A stretch of DNA of 64,000 nt. Origin: Mycocentrospora acerina (lineage: Eukaryota > Ascomycota > Dothideomycetes > Pleosporales). The translations under genes and the position numbers were made by a program. Positions 35,849 to 47,207 of the stretch are shown piece after piece. How positions within the stretch are numbered: the stretch's first letter is position 1; every line of letters starts with the position of its first letter. The stretch lies in contig JAKUHH010000117.1 in NCBI GenBank assembly GCA_022701365.1, positions 161,446-225,445 on the forward strand, in the 5' to 3' direction. The notes under the pieces are model-generated. The model saw only the letters and a list, made by a program, of their open reading frames with translations. It did no database searches and was not told the origin of the DNA.

Positions 35849-37854
35849 TAAGTTCTAGTGGAGAGTTGAGATGATGAGTAGAGCGAACTTCCGGTGGTCT
35901 TCACACTGTTGAGCGAAGGATCTAATAGTGGTGTGATGCTTCAGTTTTTTCTCCAAGATCGTGATACTATAGCAAAATCGATTTTAATAAATTTAGAAAC
36001 TACACATATAAGATAGTGCAGCAAGCAGCAATCCATCAGCTGCCTTTTAGTGAAGCAAGTTTCCTTTAAATAGCTATCTTGAGATCAGTATTATGTCTAC
36101 CCCTAAGAGGAGGCTCAGCCTCGTCTTAAAGCCACTCCAAATATGAAAACCTGGCTCGCTATTATTTGACGTTCTTTGTGATCCAACTCCTGCATAGCTT
36201 CTTGCATAGCTGCTTACAGGGCCAGTGAAAAGCACACTCTTCTGGTGCTCTCGTACTTTCAATTTAGCCAAAGCAGCCCCTTGAAACCTTGCCATAGCGT
36301 CATGGCACGGCTCTCAACAAATTTTCCCACCTGCCAATGTCGGTCGGCTTAAAAGAGCAACAGGCACAAAATTGCCATCATCGCCACACGCCAGGGAAAA
36401 CGATGCTGTGAAATGTGATAAGCAGCCGATTTTGGTTAGCCGCTCGGGACGCATGTCACACTGCCGCGGTCGGCTCAACTGCGGACGGGCCACCCGATCC
36501 TACCGGCAAGTCGCGAGAGCGGGCAAGCGCAACGCTCTCCTGACACGTGCATGCACACCGGTCGGTTGCGCAGTCTTCTGGGGCCACCCCAGATGACCCT
36601 GGGCGGGGACAAGGTTCTGGCATGCTAGCCAGGAAAACGCCGATGACGCGCACAGACCACTTGCATGACGGTGTTGGTGCGTCGCCTAAGCCTGCCAGCG
36701 TCTCCGCAGATGTCAGCACACTCGGTGGCTGGACTAAAAGAGTGCGAGCGTGCACTCGCTACCGAGAAAACAATGCGAGGCTTACAGCATGCACACATGG
36801 GGTAGGTATTGGCGTCAGACATGCGCAGACGCATGGGCCATGGAACATCACTGCACCAGACTGCACAGGCCCCTGCCGTTCTATCGCAGTTCTCGAGCAC
36901 AGGTCTCGGCTCCGCGCCGCAATCAGCACTTCCAGCACAGCAGCTTGCGTGTCTATTGGTGGTGATGATGGTCATGGTGGTGGTGACTGCAAGTTCTGTT
37001 CATACGACTCTGCGCCATCTTTCGAGTGGCTGGACCTGTTGCAAGCGAAACGTGGTGGCCGCCTTGACTCGTGCGGATGCACGGACCTAGCTCCCCTGCG
37101 TGGGGCTGCAGCCACCGCCTACCGTCCATAGCGCTGCTTCTTGCTTTGTGTGCAGGGAATGACATGCGCTTGCCATGCGACTTGCAGACGACCGAAAGCC
37201 CTTTCGCGAACCGGTTGCCACGTCGTTAGCAGCCCCTTAACTGCCAGCCCAGCAGCAATGTGCAGCCACAACACTCAATGCAAGCACGGGCAAACATGTA
37301 AGCAGTGGACAGGGTGTGCGAATTGATTGCAGGCGCCTCTTGTGCAAACTTGGTACGCCAGGACCCCTCGGCATCCGTCTGAAAGATACTTGCATCGCCG
37401 CGCCTTCCACCAAGACAAGTGTGCGAAGGCAAGCTCCGTCTGTAGTGCTAAGAGTTACATGCCAACGACTATACGGTGGTGCCGCAGTCTTGCATAATCA
37501 TGAAACTTGCCCTTGTTGAGAGTCAACGTACCTAACGAGCGAATTATGTCCAGAACCACGCTCGGAACTACGTCAAGTAGACGTTCTCTCGCAGCGCGGA
37601 TGAATCATGCACGTGGGTCGGAGGAAGTAGTCTAGAATAGTGTCCCGTATTCTTATGGTACTCAATCAGGTGGCCTGCGTAAGCGCTGGAGGATGCACTA
37701 CCTTCTAAACGGGCCCGGAACTGACAGGACGGCACAGTTGGTGATGCACGTTCTCAGTATGCTGTTCTCTTCATAAGATCAGTGGTTGCCATGACAAGCA
37801 TGCAGAGCATGATGAGTTGAGCAGTTGATTTGCCCAATTTGATGTTATTTAGTT
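35849..37854. other. GC-rich island, no supported gene
   Basis: 36.3-37.5 kb is strongly GC-rich and CpG-containing, with long open frames in most phases on both strands (for example 36547-37131 plus and 36456-36755 minus). None has a domain, and the overlaps suggest composition rather than coding. A short GGT/GAT-rich repeat lies at about 36957-36987. Confidence 0.45.
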
Positions 37855-38534
37855 ATGGATATTAAATTTTTAATCACTACACAAAAAGAGCGTGATGTTG
37901 CTGCATGCTCAGTCCTAGCTTCAAATGGGATTTCTTCAGCTCTAAGAAAGTCCTCGTCGTCTGAGCCTCTTCAATTTTCAAGACTGTCAGAATTTAAGCA
38001 AAATTCAGGTCACAGAGTCAGCACAGGTTCCATTGCCATTAAAAAATGGTCAGCCTCGCAGGATGATTCTGTCGCTAAATCCCCAGCGAAGAAGTGTAGA
38101 AAGTGGATACCTGAAGAAGACAGTCTTGTGATTGACCTACGAGGACAGGGCATGATATGGGACGATATTGCAAAACGTATGCCCGGAAGAAGCTCTATAT
38201 CTTGCCGACTGCGTTACCAGAACTATCTTGAGAAGCGGGCCATCTGGGATGAGAAGAAGAAAAATAAGCTTGCAAGGGTCTACGCTCGGTACGTATTACT
38301 AGTCATCTCTGTGAGCCATTTCTATGGTTTGAAATCCCGTTGAGCTCCTTGTTATTCCCTTTCTCATAGTTTTCCTCGGAGACTGACTTCTGAACAAGAC
38401 TCAAAGATCAAATGTGGCAGAAAGTTGCTACTGAAATGGGTATCCCCTGGCGCTCAGTTGAGTCGATGCACTGGCAACTGGGCGAGCAGGAAATGACCAC
38501 CCGAGCTGATGCTCCTGTTTCCACCCAATTATAA
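37855..38534 (+). CDS. Myb/SANT-like DNA-binding protein (189 aa)
   Basis: Exons 37855-38288 and 38399-38534 with a 110-bp GTACGT...CAAG intron give 189 aa. Residues about 82-128 (KKCRKWIPEEDSLVIDLRGQ, then WDDIAKRMPGRSSISCRLRY) form a Myb/SANT repeat. The second repeat spans the splice junction (YARLKDQMWQKVATEMGIPW, RSVESMHWQLGEQEM, about 143-175), which strongly supports the join. The N-terminal ~75 residues are Ser-rich and disordered. Such two-repeat fungal Myb-like proteins are presumed chromatin or transcription factors; no target can be inferred. It stands alone, tail to tail with membrane gene A. Confidence 0.82.
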
Positions 38535-39468
38535 TCTTCCCCGACTCCATCATCACAAGACCAGAGTATGAATACACAACGCGTATCAGGCCATGTATCA
38601 CAACCCCTGTCTAGAACAGCGTTATTAAATCATAGATCTCATAAATCATCTCAGCTACAGCTAAATCGACCGCCTTTGTTACAGCGACAGCAAACTTGAA
38701 GTTAAATAAGAGTTGGGACGGCTCATCTACAAATCCACTGGAATCTAGTTTAGTAAAAATACAACCAGATCTGGAAAACTTGTCTTGCTTACCAATAATT
38801 AAAGCAATATGCTTACAGTGTAGCCTGTCGGAGTGATGTTAAATTTAACTACGTGTAGACCACTACTGTTGTCGATTCGCATCTATTCAAGTCAGAAGCC
38901 GCAGGCACAGCAATCAATTCAATAACAGGTTTTCCATTAACTTACAAATGTCACCTCGTTTGCACGTCTCTAAGCGATTCAGACTTTTGATAGTGTGTTG
39001 TTTCTCTTTGTTATGTTTTCATTTCAACAATAAATAGATCTTACAAGCGTAATGATTGTACTGGCGTGCGATGATTTATAAATATAGCAGTACACAATGC
39101 TTATTCTCAAAATCAAGAAAGACTCTAGCTGCACATTCGACAGCAAAAATTCCTACGTGAGGCAGCCTGTGAAAGACTGACTTCAACAAGGCTCAGCGCT
39201 ATTAAGCCCACATGGCGTGTCTCGCACATCGACTGTGACCGCAAATATCTGTGAAGATCCACGATGAGATAACGATACCAGTACTAACAGCACTTCCATG
39301 CGCTGACGAATTAAGGTAGGACACAAGGAAAATACGATGCTCAAGGCATCTACAATGATCGGAACATAACAAATGAAAAGTATGCCAAGTAGATCTGTAC
39401 CACTTTTTCGGTGTCACTTCTCTATCGATCATTCCATAGCTGCTAAAGGGCTATCGGCCGCCTCAAAC
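38535..39468. other. Intergenic; contains segment conserved downstream of gene B
   Basis: Short minus-strand frame 39202-39432 includes IFLVSYLNSSAHGSAVSTGI, which matches a frame at 45691-45927 (LFLVSLPDPASASIVHGSAA) at the same distance beyond paralogue B. It may be a 3' exon, UTR or a small separate gene. Otherwise nothing supported. Confidence 0.45.
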
Positions 39469-40752
39469 TTACACTATATCTCCGTTTTCATTGGAAAATT
39501 GCTCATATGAGATGGAAAGAACTGATGTTGATTGATCTGGAATAACAGAGATTTCGGTGGTTAAGGTGACTATGATCTGTGTTAGTTTAGCACATTTAAT
39601 ATTAAATCGTTCGTACCTATAAGATGGTCTTTACGTTCTATCGCTCTTGTTTGATCAGTATCATTTTGATCAGGGTCCTCAGTATGCTCAAAACTTATTG
39701 GCGATGGCGGTGGTGTGGGTGGGACGGCAATTGTACTTGTTTCAAGCCGAAAAGTGTTCACTTCTGTGGGAATTGTGCAACTCCCAGAAGCCTGTGGAGC
39801 TTCCCAGTTATAAAATGCAACCTCGCTCCATAAAGGTAGTCCCAACACACATGTTCTACGTTCTGAACCGACAAATTCGTCCGTCGCTGCGACTGATGTT
39901 GCATCTAAAGCTGATGATTTTTCGCATACATCATTGTAAAGACCGGCTTTTTCGCTGCTATTTTGTCTAGCAGCTATGCTGAGCTTGACACTTTCCAACA
40001 ACTTTAAAGGCTCAGAGACAGAGCGCACCGCTTGTAGACAGACTAGTCCCACGCTGGCAATGCTAGTCAAAAGAATGTGGACCTGTCTGATTAGCCTTGA
40101 TATCAAGTCGCCCGTGATTGCTCACCTGAAGGATGCTGTCGAAATCATTGAGACCGATGACGGAAATGCTGACCAGCAGGACAAGACCAGCGCCAAACTT
40201 AAATGATGTCGCACTCGCCACATTGATCCAGCTACCGTGTGTGGAAAAGACCAACAGGGTCAGTGGAACCACAAAGCCTCCTCCACACAAGAGAGCAATA
40301 CCTTCATGTCGGTTGTAAAATGATAGCAGGACGCCAGTTGCGTGTAATGTACCCGTGAGTACAATGATTATGTACAGAGGTACTCGTGCGGAAATAGGTA
40401 TCTGAATGACATCTAGAAACGTGAAAAGCTGACCATGTGTCAGCAGTCTACTCTCGCTGTACACTTAGGCACAGACCTGTATGCTCAGTCCGTTCAACCA
40501 CGACCACTCTAGCAATAATAGGAGTGCAAGACGAGCTTGGAACTTGCACCAAAGATACAAGATCAAGATGGTGGTCAAAAACTGAAAGGTAAAGTATGCC
40601 ACTGGGAGGCAAGCCCTTCGCCGTATTGGTGCTCTGAGTGCAGTCCAGTTCCTCACCACTCCTGCTTCATCCCAAAGCTTGAGTGCCTGTACAGGGCCAA
40701 GGATACCGATAATGACAGCACACGTACTGCCCAATGCGCCGGAGTCGAGCAT
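39469..40752 (-). CDS. Multi-span membrane protein A (381 aa)
   Basis: Four exons: 40477-40752, 40126-40428, 39617-40082 and 39469-39569, with introns of 48, 43 and 47 bp. They encode 381 aa with about six hydrophobic spans (including VAYFTFQFLTTILILYLWC, VPLYIIIVLTGTLHATGVLL, FVVPLTLLVF, AGLVLLVSISVIGL). A ~170-residue hydrophilic tail follows, with a proline-rich segment (VPPTPPPSPISFEH). It is a paralogue of gene B at 46205-47172: exons 1 and 2 have exactly the same lengths (276 and 303 nt), with shared motifs such as LLLLLE-SW--GLSIQ, although only about half of residues match or fewer. Probably a plasma- or endomembrane protein; the family is not recognised. It stands head to head with the TPR gene at 42296 across a duplicated block. 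Confidence 0.7.
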
Positions 40753-40835
40753 TGTCGTCACGAGATGACCAGCGAGTAAGTACGAGGAACGGGCAACGAG
40801 ACAGGACGTAGGCAGGCTAGACCCAGAGGGACAGG

Positions 40836-41415
40836 CGACCTGCTGATTGGGTGAAAACAAGAAAAAGAAGGAAACAAGGCAACAAGTCAACAAGGCAACA
40901 AGGCAACTAGGCAAAGACACCGGTGAAGAAGTGCTGAGCGGTGAGCAGATAGATGGAAGGAGATCTCAGCCTTGTTGGTGAGCATACATAATATATATGT
41001 CGAGCACGCCGGCCATGCTCGCAGAGATCTGTCTGACTCTACGCGTCACATCATACATCGAGCAAAAGAACAAGACGCCGGCATATTCTTTGTGCATCCC
41101 ACCCACGCTCGTGGAACGATAGCGCAATTCAGCAGAATCAGGAAACAGGGGTATGCGAGAAGAGGTTGTGTCCGGCGCTTGGTTTGGTTTAGTGTGAGAA
41201 AGCACAGTGGTGTCGATAGATTCTCTTCTCCGGGCTGACAGACGACCGTTCTGTGGCGCTAGAACCAATGCAACTCTCTACTGCATGTTTTGTTTGATAC
41301 CCGTAGATATCTGTCCGGAACGCGGATGTGAGCATGCGCTCCAGGGCGGCAGGCACCCGGCAGCTTCAACCAAGCGCCCGCCCATCTCCGGCAAGAGCCT
41401 TGCTCCAACAATGCC
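40836..41415. repeat. Duplicated upstream block, copy at gene A
   Basis: About 580 bp directly upstream of membrane gene A is nearly collinear with 47208-47765 upstream of gene B. Long stretches are identical, for example around cgcgtcacatcatacatcga and gacagacgaccgttctgtgg. Open frames exist in it on both strands (40966-41268 minus, 41207-41422 plus) and are partly shared with copy B. The few differences do not look codon-structured, so I treat it as noncoding control or repeat DNA. Confidence 0.8.
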
Positions 41416-41453
41416 ACATTAACTTTAAAGGAGTAAGTACTGTGATTTTGTGA

Positions 41454-41692
41454 CATTGAGGCGTGCATGTCGAATGACTTGGATGCCTGAATGCTTGGAT
41501 GCGCCTGCAAGAGGATGCTTCCGCCAGCTGCTATCGCGGCGCTGTAGCTCGCTGACCAATTTGCACCAGCCATCCAAATCTCCAGTTTCTCCCAGTAACT
41601 CATCAGCCCGGGCCAGAATGTGCTCTTGGATCGGGGCATATAGCCCGGCCCATGAGGGTGAGTGTGTGGGTGATGTTGCTGCTGGGGTGGAA
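41454..41692 (-). repeat. Dispersed repeat fragment (inverse of 51.7-51.9 kb)
   Basis: About 240 bp matches 51703-51931 in inverse orientation (shared core includes gctacagcgccgcgatagca on one strand). One frame reads LVSELQRRDSSWRKHPLAGA in both copies, suggesting a fragment of a transposon-encoded protein. The next ~50 bp (about 41712-41762) is also similar, inverted, to 54886-54921. Confidence 0.65.
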
Positions 41693-41838
41693 CAATTGAA
41701 CCAATGACCGCTCATGTGCGGGTGCGGGTGCGCTCCTGGCGAAGCCGCCTCAAGCTGACCCTGGCTGGGAACGGTGTCGGCATGTCTACTGTCCTTGAGA
41801 TTAAAGTGGACATCCTTAGCATCGCCCGAGTGTAATGG

Positions 41839-42246
41839 CTAGGCTCGATCAGTGCGAAATTTGTACGGCGTACGCATTTCGCACTGATTAAGCCTAGACT
41901 GGCGCGAGAAGCCTGTGCAGCACGATTAAAATGCAATTAACATCAGCGTTTCGTCGTTCTAGCCCGTGCACCGTACGCTAGTCTAGGTTGGTGCGAAATC
42001 TGTACGGTGTGTGCATTTTGCACTGATCGAGCGTTTGGTCTTTCTTTCTAGCCCTTGCGCTATGCGCTAGGCTTGATCAGTGCGAAATGCGTACGCCGTA
42101 CAGATTTCGCACTGATCGAGCCTAGCAGAGTGAGAAAAAGCCATCAAGTACCGGCGTTTGGTCTCTCTAGCGCCGGTTCTAAACGCTAGGCTTGATCGGT
42201 GCGAAATCTGTACGGCGTACGCATTTCGCACTGATCAAGCCTAGGC
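41839..42246. repeat. Cluster of four ~60-bp palindromes
   Basis: Near-perfect palindromes at about 41839-41897, 41983-42031 (decayed), 42066-42126 and 42185-42246. Each arm reads ctaggcttgatcagtgcga followed by aat; the core (about 15 bp, gtacggcgtac type) is itself nearly palindromic. The core of the third copy is inverted relative to the first and fourth. Spacers share cgtttggtct and ctagc motifs, so the unit is larger than the palindrome. The last copy ends about 50 bases before the ATG of the TPR gene. Confidence 0.85.
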
Positions 42247-42295
42247 TGGCTTTCAGTATCGTCATCATTCACTTTTCTGCCTGTGTCTTTCAACG

Positions 42296-45051
42296 ATGAG
42301 CTGCTTGTGCACCAGGCTTCGAGCAGGGCAATATTCGGAAATTAGCGCTGACGAGGTTAGTCTGACAGGGTGTTGTTTTCCCGTTTCTTACGTTTCCTCG
42401 CAGGTGTGGATCGTGAAACAAAGCTACGAGCACCTGTTTTCAGGAACACGTGTACCTACGACGAGTCTTGGCCAACAACCAAAGCCCTTACGCAGCAACA
42501 CAGCCCCGTCAATCTCAAAGGTCCAAACGCTGTCTAGTCAAGCATCCCAAGGAAGGCTACCACAGCCGTTGTCCCGTCTTGTACAGTCGTCCAGTGCTGA
42601 ACTCTTGTCGCAGGCACTGCCTTACGTCATTGGTCAGCCCTCTCCCTCCACCTCACGGCCCTCAGCCGTGACAGTTGAAGTCGTTGGACCAAGCAATGCA
42701 GAGGTCGCAAAACTTAAGAGCAAATTCAACTCCTCTAGACTAATCGTTCTGGATGACAACGCGCTCCTCCACAATCAACAAGGTTTCCAGGACACTGAGC
42801 CGGCCGTTCGTATTATACGCGCATTGTATCAGGTGAACCGTAATAATCAGACGTTGTATCGGTTGTATTGCTACGCGCTATGCCAATTACATCCAAAGCA
42901 GACCCATCGAGACAAATTTTACAAGAGACTTTCGGATGTTTTGCAGGATGTTAAAGTTAGCAAGGCCAAATTGGCCCAGTATTTTCGAACCGGCCTTATT
43001 TGGGAGAGGATTATTAACACATTCACGGAAGTTGTCAAATGTCTCAATACCTCAGAATCAAGTAGTCCGCTCACGGGCATCGTCTGCGTTCTGCAAGACG
43101 GATCCGTGTGAGTCTGGTCTGCGCCCTGCAAAAGGTTACGACTTATTAGTTCCTAGGTGGGAGCGGGCCACTGATGAAATCCGACGAGCTGCCTTGATCG
43201 GTTTATGCGAGAAAACCGACATCTACGCATGCGTAAAAAGGTTCAGCCTTTCTACCAATAGAATCATAGCGCTGGCTTGCAGTAAGTTGTCCAGGATCCG
43301 TTGTCGTATGCACTGACAATACTGCAGATGGGAATTCATTTGCCCACACTTCAGTCCATGAGATGGCGAATTCAGGACCTCCTGCCGCACCTAGGGCTTC
43401 ACCTGCTACGTCGATCGCACCTGTAGAACTCTCTTCAACCGAAGCAGCGAAAACTGTCCTCTCCGAACGGCGCATATCTTCAGCTAATGCTGAACTCCTA
43501 CTTATGCTTTTAGCATTCCTCCATAGCTCTGAGATTCCTATGGAATTCATATTCCATGGGGTCACCGCTCGCAAGCGATGGAGCGAGGATGGTGGAATTG
43601 AGCAGTCTAACCCTCTTGACGACAACGTTCTTCCTGAACTAGTGGATGTGCTATCGGACTGGGATAAACTGAAAGATGCCTTTCATATACTTGAATCTTC
43701 TCTGGTCCTTTCTAGAGATTCGAGCAACAACTACATTCTAGATAGAGCCATTCGGTACCGTATCTCCGAACTCGCCGCCCCTAGGTTCCAGGTCGTTTGG
43801 AAGCTTCAAGCTCTTATAGTCACGCACCGCTCGATTCCGCGGAAATACCTCGAACCAAGGTAAGTCTTTCGGCACTGATCGTAACGCCCAAAACTAATCT
43901 CATCAAGACCATCCAACGTTGATCTTTATCTACCGCATCTTCAGTACACCGTTACAGAGGTTCAAAAAGAGATTCATCTCCAAGGAGCTATATCCAACGT
44001 GTCTACAGATCTCGCATTATCGCTCATCGAGGCATCAAGATTTTCGAAAAGTGCTTGGAAACAGTTTGCTATCGAACAGGCAAGGACAGTTATGGGCGAA
44101 TCCGATGATAGGCACCTCCAGGCTTTAATCTTGGAGAGACAATGTATACTCTTCAGAACTGGAAAAAAATTAGATGATGCTCGTGAAGTGCTCAAGCACG
44201 CGCCTTCTGGTAGTGTTCACAGCGTCAACATGAACGCAGTGTCTGGACGAATTATTATCCAGAAAGCATTGAACTATGTTCAGGAAGAGGATCTAGTGGC
44301 AGCTGAAACTTTGCTGAACTCATGGAGACCGTCTTGTCTGCAGCCTCCCCTGGTCGAACAGGTTGTGAACTTTCGCAAATCAGTACTCTTAGGAAAGATC
44401 TCGCGGTATAAGTGCGAATTTGAGGAGTCACAGTGGCATCTCCAAAACTCGTTGAGCGGTATAGAGCGTTGCGATGAACTCATCTTTGATGAGGATCGAG
44501 AAGACCTCATTTGCAACCTTGCAGACACACTTCTGGAACTTGGGGAGTTGGATGATGCCGAGGCCTGCCTTCAAACAGAACTTTCTCGTCAGGAGCTGAA
44601 CCATACATCTACTTCATGCCTTTTGACCTTGGCTCTAGCAGAATGCTATTTTTTGCAGAGACGGCATAGTGAAGCACAAAAGCTTTACTCGTATTGGCAA
44701 AATCAACCTTGCCTTCCAAAGTATGGAAAACTTCGCTTTTACATCTTGGAAGCAAAGCTGTTCCATCTTAGTTCTCGCTTCGAGGAAGCATTTGCTGCTT
44801 GGGCAAAAGCACTAGAGATTGTAAGCCAATTCACACTGAAGAATGGCCATACAACTAGCATCATTCTTCTCTCTACCTGCGACGTTTTACAACACCAAAA
44901 GAAGTACGACATGGAAATTAAGACTCTCAAGAATCTAGCTGCGCTGGAGAAGATGGTCCAGCCAACAGGAGCAATGTGTTGGATTGCTGGTATGCGTCAA
45001 TGGTCAGAGTACATCAGGTCAAGATATGTACCTAGTTATACCAGGATGTAG
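42296..45051 (+). CDS. TPR-repeat protein related to fungal STAND/NLR C-termini
   Basis: Exons 42296-43107, 43157-43281, 43328-43859 and 43908-45051 (introns 49, 46 and 48 bp). A further 48-bp intron at 42356-42403 is likely; without it exon 1 still reads through. The product is 854-870 aa. The N-terminal ~110 residues are Ser/Gln-rich. A helical module follows (RIIRALYQVNRNNQTLYRLY, KFYKRLSDVLQDV), then a conserved stretch of the WERATDEIRRAALIGLCEKT type, then a block LLLMLLAFLHSSEIPMEFIF resembling the winged-helix part of STAND proteins. The C-terminal ~350 residues are TPR-like (DAREVLKHAP, LADTLLELGELDDAEACLQT, FEEAFAAWAKALEI). I see no P-loop or Walker B. It could be an NTPase-less relative of an immune-type receptor; this is inference. 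Confidence 0.7.
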
Positions 45052-45992
45052 TATTTGTAGAATGGTAATTCTGAATTCTGTAGCTGCCCATGCCCTAATT
45101 TCTATCAACAACGTTTCCCGACGTCCTTGCTCACTTGCTCATTTGTCAGTCGCCTTCAAGCCGTGAGTGTGTTCTCACGCCGTCTTAACTGTCATTGGTA
45201 GTTCTCTTCCTCTACAATCCCACGTCTCAATCTTCTACATATATCGATGCTGCCAAAGGCAATTAAGCTAGTCTTGTGCATTCTAAAATGTTGACGGCTA
45301 TTGCTAACGTTGTTCAGTACATCTAAGACAGGCATGACGCAAGTCAGGGTCAAGACACACGCACTCTACGTCGTAATTCAGGTCTCTGCAAGCGAATACA
45401 GACTGTACATCCTAATTAAAGTTAATGAATGACTGCTGAAAAGACATTTTGCAGTCTTTTCACCAGTGCGGCAGAACCTAAAAAACCGTACCTTAATTAT
45501 AGGACTTTGCCAATGGCAGTTACTCCTTTGATAGTGCAACGAGCGTGCCAAGTTTTGGTGACAGGCCACGCAAGCGAGCCTCGTGAGCAGGGCTCTATTT
45601 TGTGACAGATTTGAATAGAGTCAGAGGCTTGAAGAAGTAGTGGATCGATCTACAGATTGTAAATCAGATGTCTCACGATATTGAATGTGACTAACTGCTG
45701 CCGGCTGTGCGCCGCAAACTAGCTAACGTGTATACGGTCCTCATCCGTGAAGCCCCACAGTTTGGGTCTGAAATAACAATGCCAGTGTTGGCAGCACTTC
45801 CATGCACTATCGAAGCTGAGGCAGGATCTGGCAAGGACACAAGGAAAAGTAGTTCTGCTCTAAGACACTTATCATAAAAAACGACAATAGCAATCAGAAA
45901 AGCCCAAATGAAAATCAGAATAAACAAATCACTGTCACTTTTTCTCTATCAGTCTTTCCGCTGATACTTACAGGTCATCAACTATCTCAAAG
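45052..45992. other. Intergenic; 3' segment conserved with gene A region
   Basis: The minus-strand frame 45691-45927 begins with a hydrophobic span (LIFIWAFLIAIVVFY) and carries LVSLPDPASASIVHGSAANT, matching the segment below gene A at about 39250-39340. It may be an extra exon or small gene. No other feature supported. Confidence 0.4.
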
Positions 45993-46204
45993 TCACACCA
46001 TATTCCAAGCTTCACCACTATCGGATTTGATTCCTGTAGCGCGAGTGGAAAAGGGACCGATAGATAGTTCAGTGGTGGTGTCAACTGCGTCCTACATTAG
46101 CTTAGTATATTAACAGTCAGAGGTTTTCAGTATCTTTACAATTGTCATCATGTCTCTTGACCGCGATTCGATTGTCGCCGTTCTTTTCGAGTCCCGAAAT
46201 AGAA

Positions 46205-47172
46205 CTAGACCCTACTCGTAATGGTGGTGATGACGGAGGAACCAGATGTGTTGATTGATGTTATCCCAAAGCCCTTTAAGTTTTCTTGTGTCTCATCAGC
46301 GCCTGAATTCTGGCTAACTACTGCCGAGCCTAAAATTGCGGCTGCTGAGTTTATTGTTGAGCAGCTTCTTCTTGGTTCCGGTCCTGAAGCTGGCTCTCGA
46401 TCGTCGCTTGCCTCTTGTGGGGAAGGTTCCAACACCGAGAGATGTAGCGCTCGCCAAATGACAGATATTACGCTTGCAACACCAGTAAAGAGAAATTGTG
46501 CCTTTTTTTAGTCAGCCTTGTTCTCAGATCACTAAAAACAGCTTACCAGAAGCAAGTCGTTGACATCGCTGGGTGCGACCACACAAAGACTACTAAGTAA
46601 GACAAGGCCAGTGCCTATTCCAAACCATCGGGTTTTAGGCTGGCTAGTCCGGCTTTTGAATATGTAGAAGACGAAGAAGCATAGTGGGATCAAAAATCCA
46701 CCACCGTACAGCAGGCGAGACCCTTGGTCTGGATAGGAGAACGAAATTCCAAAACCTACCGCGTGGAGCAAAACGGTGAATAGAGCAGCAAGATAAAAGG
46801 GGCCCCGCGCTGTATCTTGCTTCAACGAAGCTTCTAGAAATAAATGGACCTGGTTGTTCGTTAATGGCTTAACCCCCATCATGACTCAGCACCTACCTGG
46901 ATGCTCAGCCCGTCTATCCATGAGACCTCCAACAGCAGCAGCAAACATAGCCGAGACGACAGCTTGTACCAGAGACATGCAAGCGTAACAGCAGCAGTCA
47001 GAAAGAGAGCGAAATAGGCCATAGTAAGGAAAGCTCTCCGTTGTTCAGTCCTGTTAGACGAGGTCCATCTCGTTACGAAAGCAACTCGATTTCGAGGCTC
47101 GAGTGCCTGCACAAGCCCGAGCACACCAATAACCAGGGCACCTATTACGCCCGTGGAGTCTAAAGCAGACAT
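46205..47172 (-). CDS. Multi-span membrane protein B (paralogue of A)
   Basis: Exons 46897-47172, 46547-46849 and 46205-46501, with introns of 47 and 45 bp, give 291 aa. Exon 1 (92 codons) and exon 2 (101 codons) match gene A exactly in length. The protein has about six hydrophobic spans (GALVIGVLGLVQAL, LTMAYFALFLTAAVTLACLW, LYLAALFTVLLHAVGFGISF-like, GTGLVLLSSLCVV) and an acidic Ser-rich tail. The frame stops at 46205, but beyond it a frame shifted by one base continues (RIAVKRHDDN, then after a possible intron TTTELSIGPFSTR ending at 45993) that aligns with gene A's last exons. The tail may therefore be truncated by a one-base shift or a sequencing error. It is head to head with the 617-aa gene at 48094. 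Confidence 0.65.
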
Positions 47173-47207
47173 TGTCGCAAGAAGACAGCGGGTGAGTCGG
47201 CGTGCTG

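Noticed and set aside
36456..37519. Many overlapping ORFs on both strands
   Set aside because: Explained by GC-rich composition; no domains, splice signals or consistent frame.
40966..41422. Open frames inside the duplicated upstream block
   Set aside because: Shared with copy B, but differences are not codon-structured and the frames are cut differently in the two copies; noncoding is simpler.
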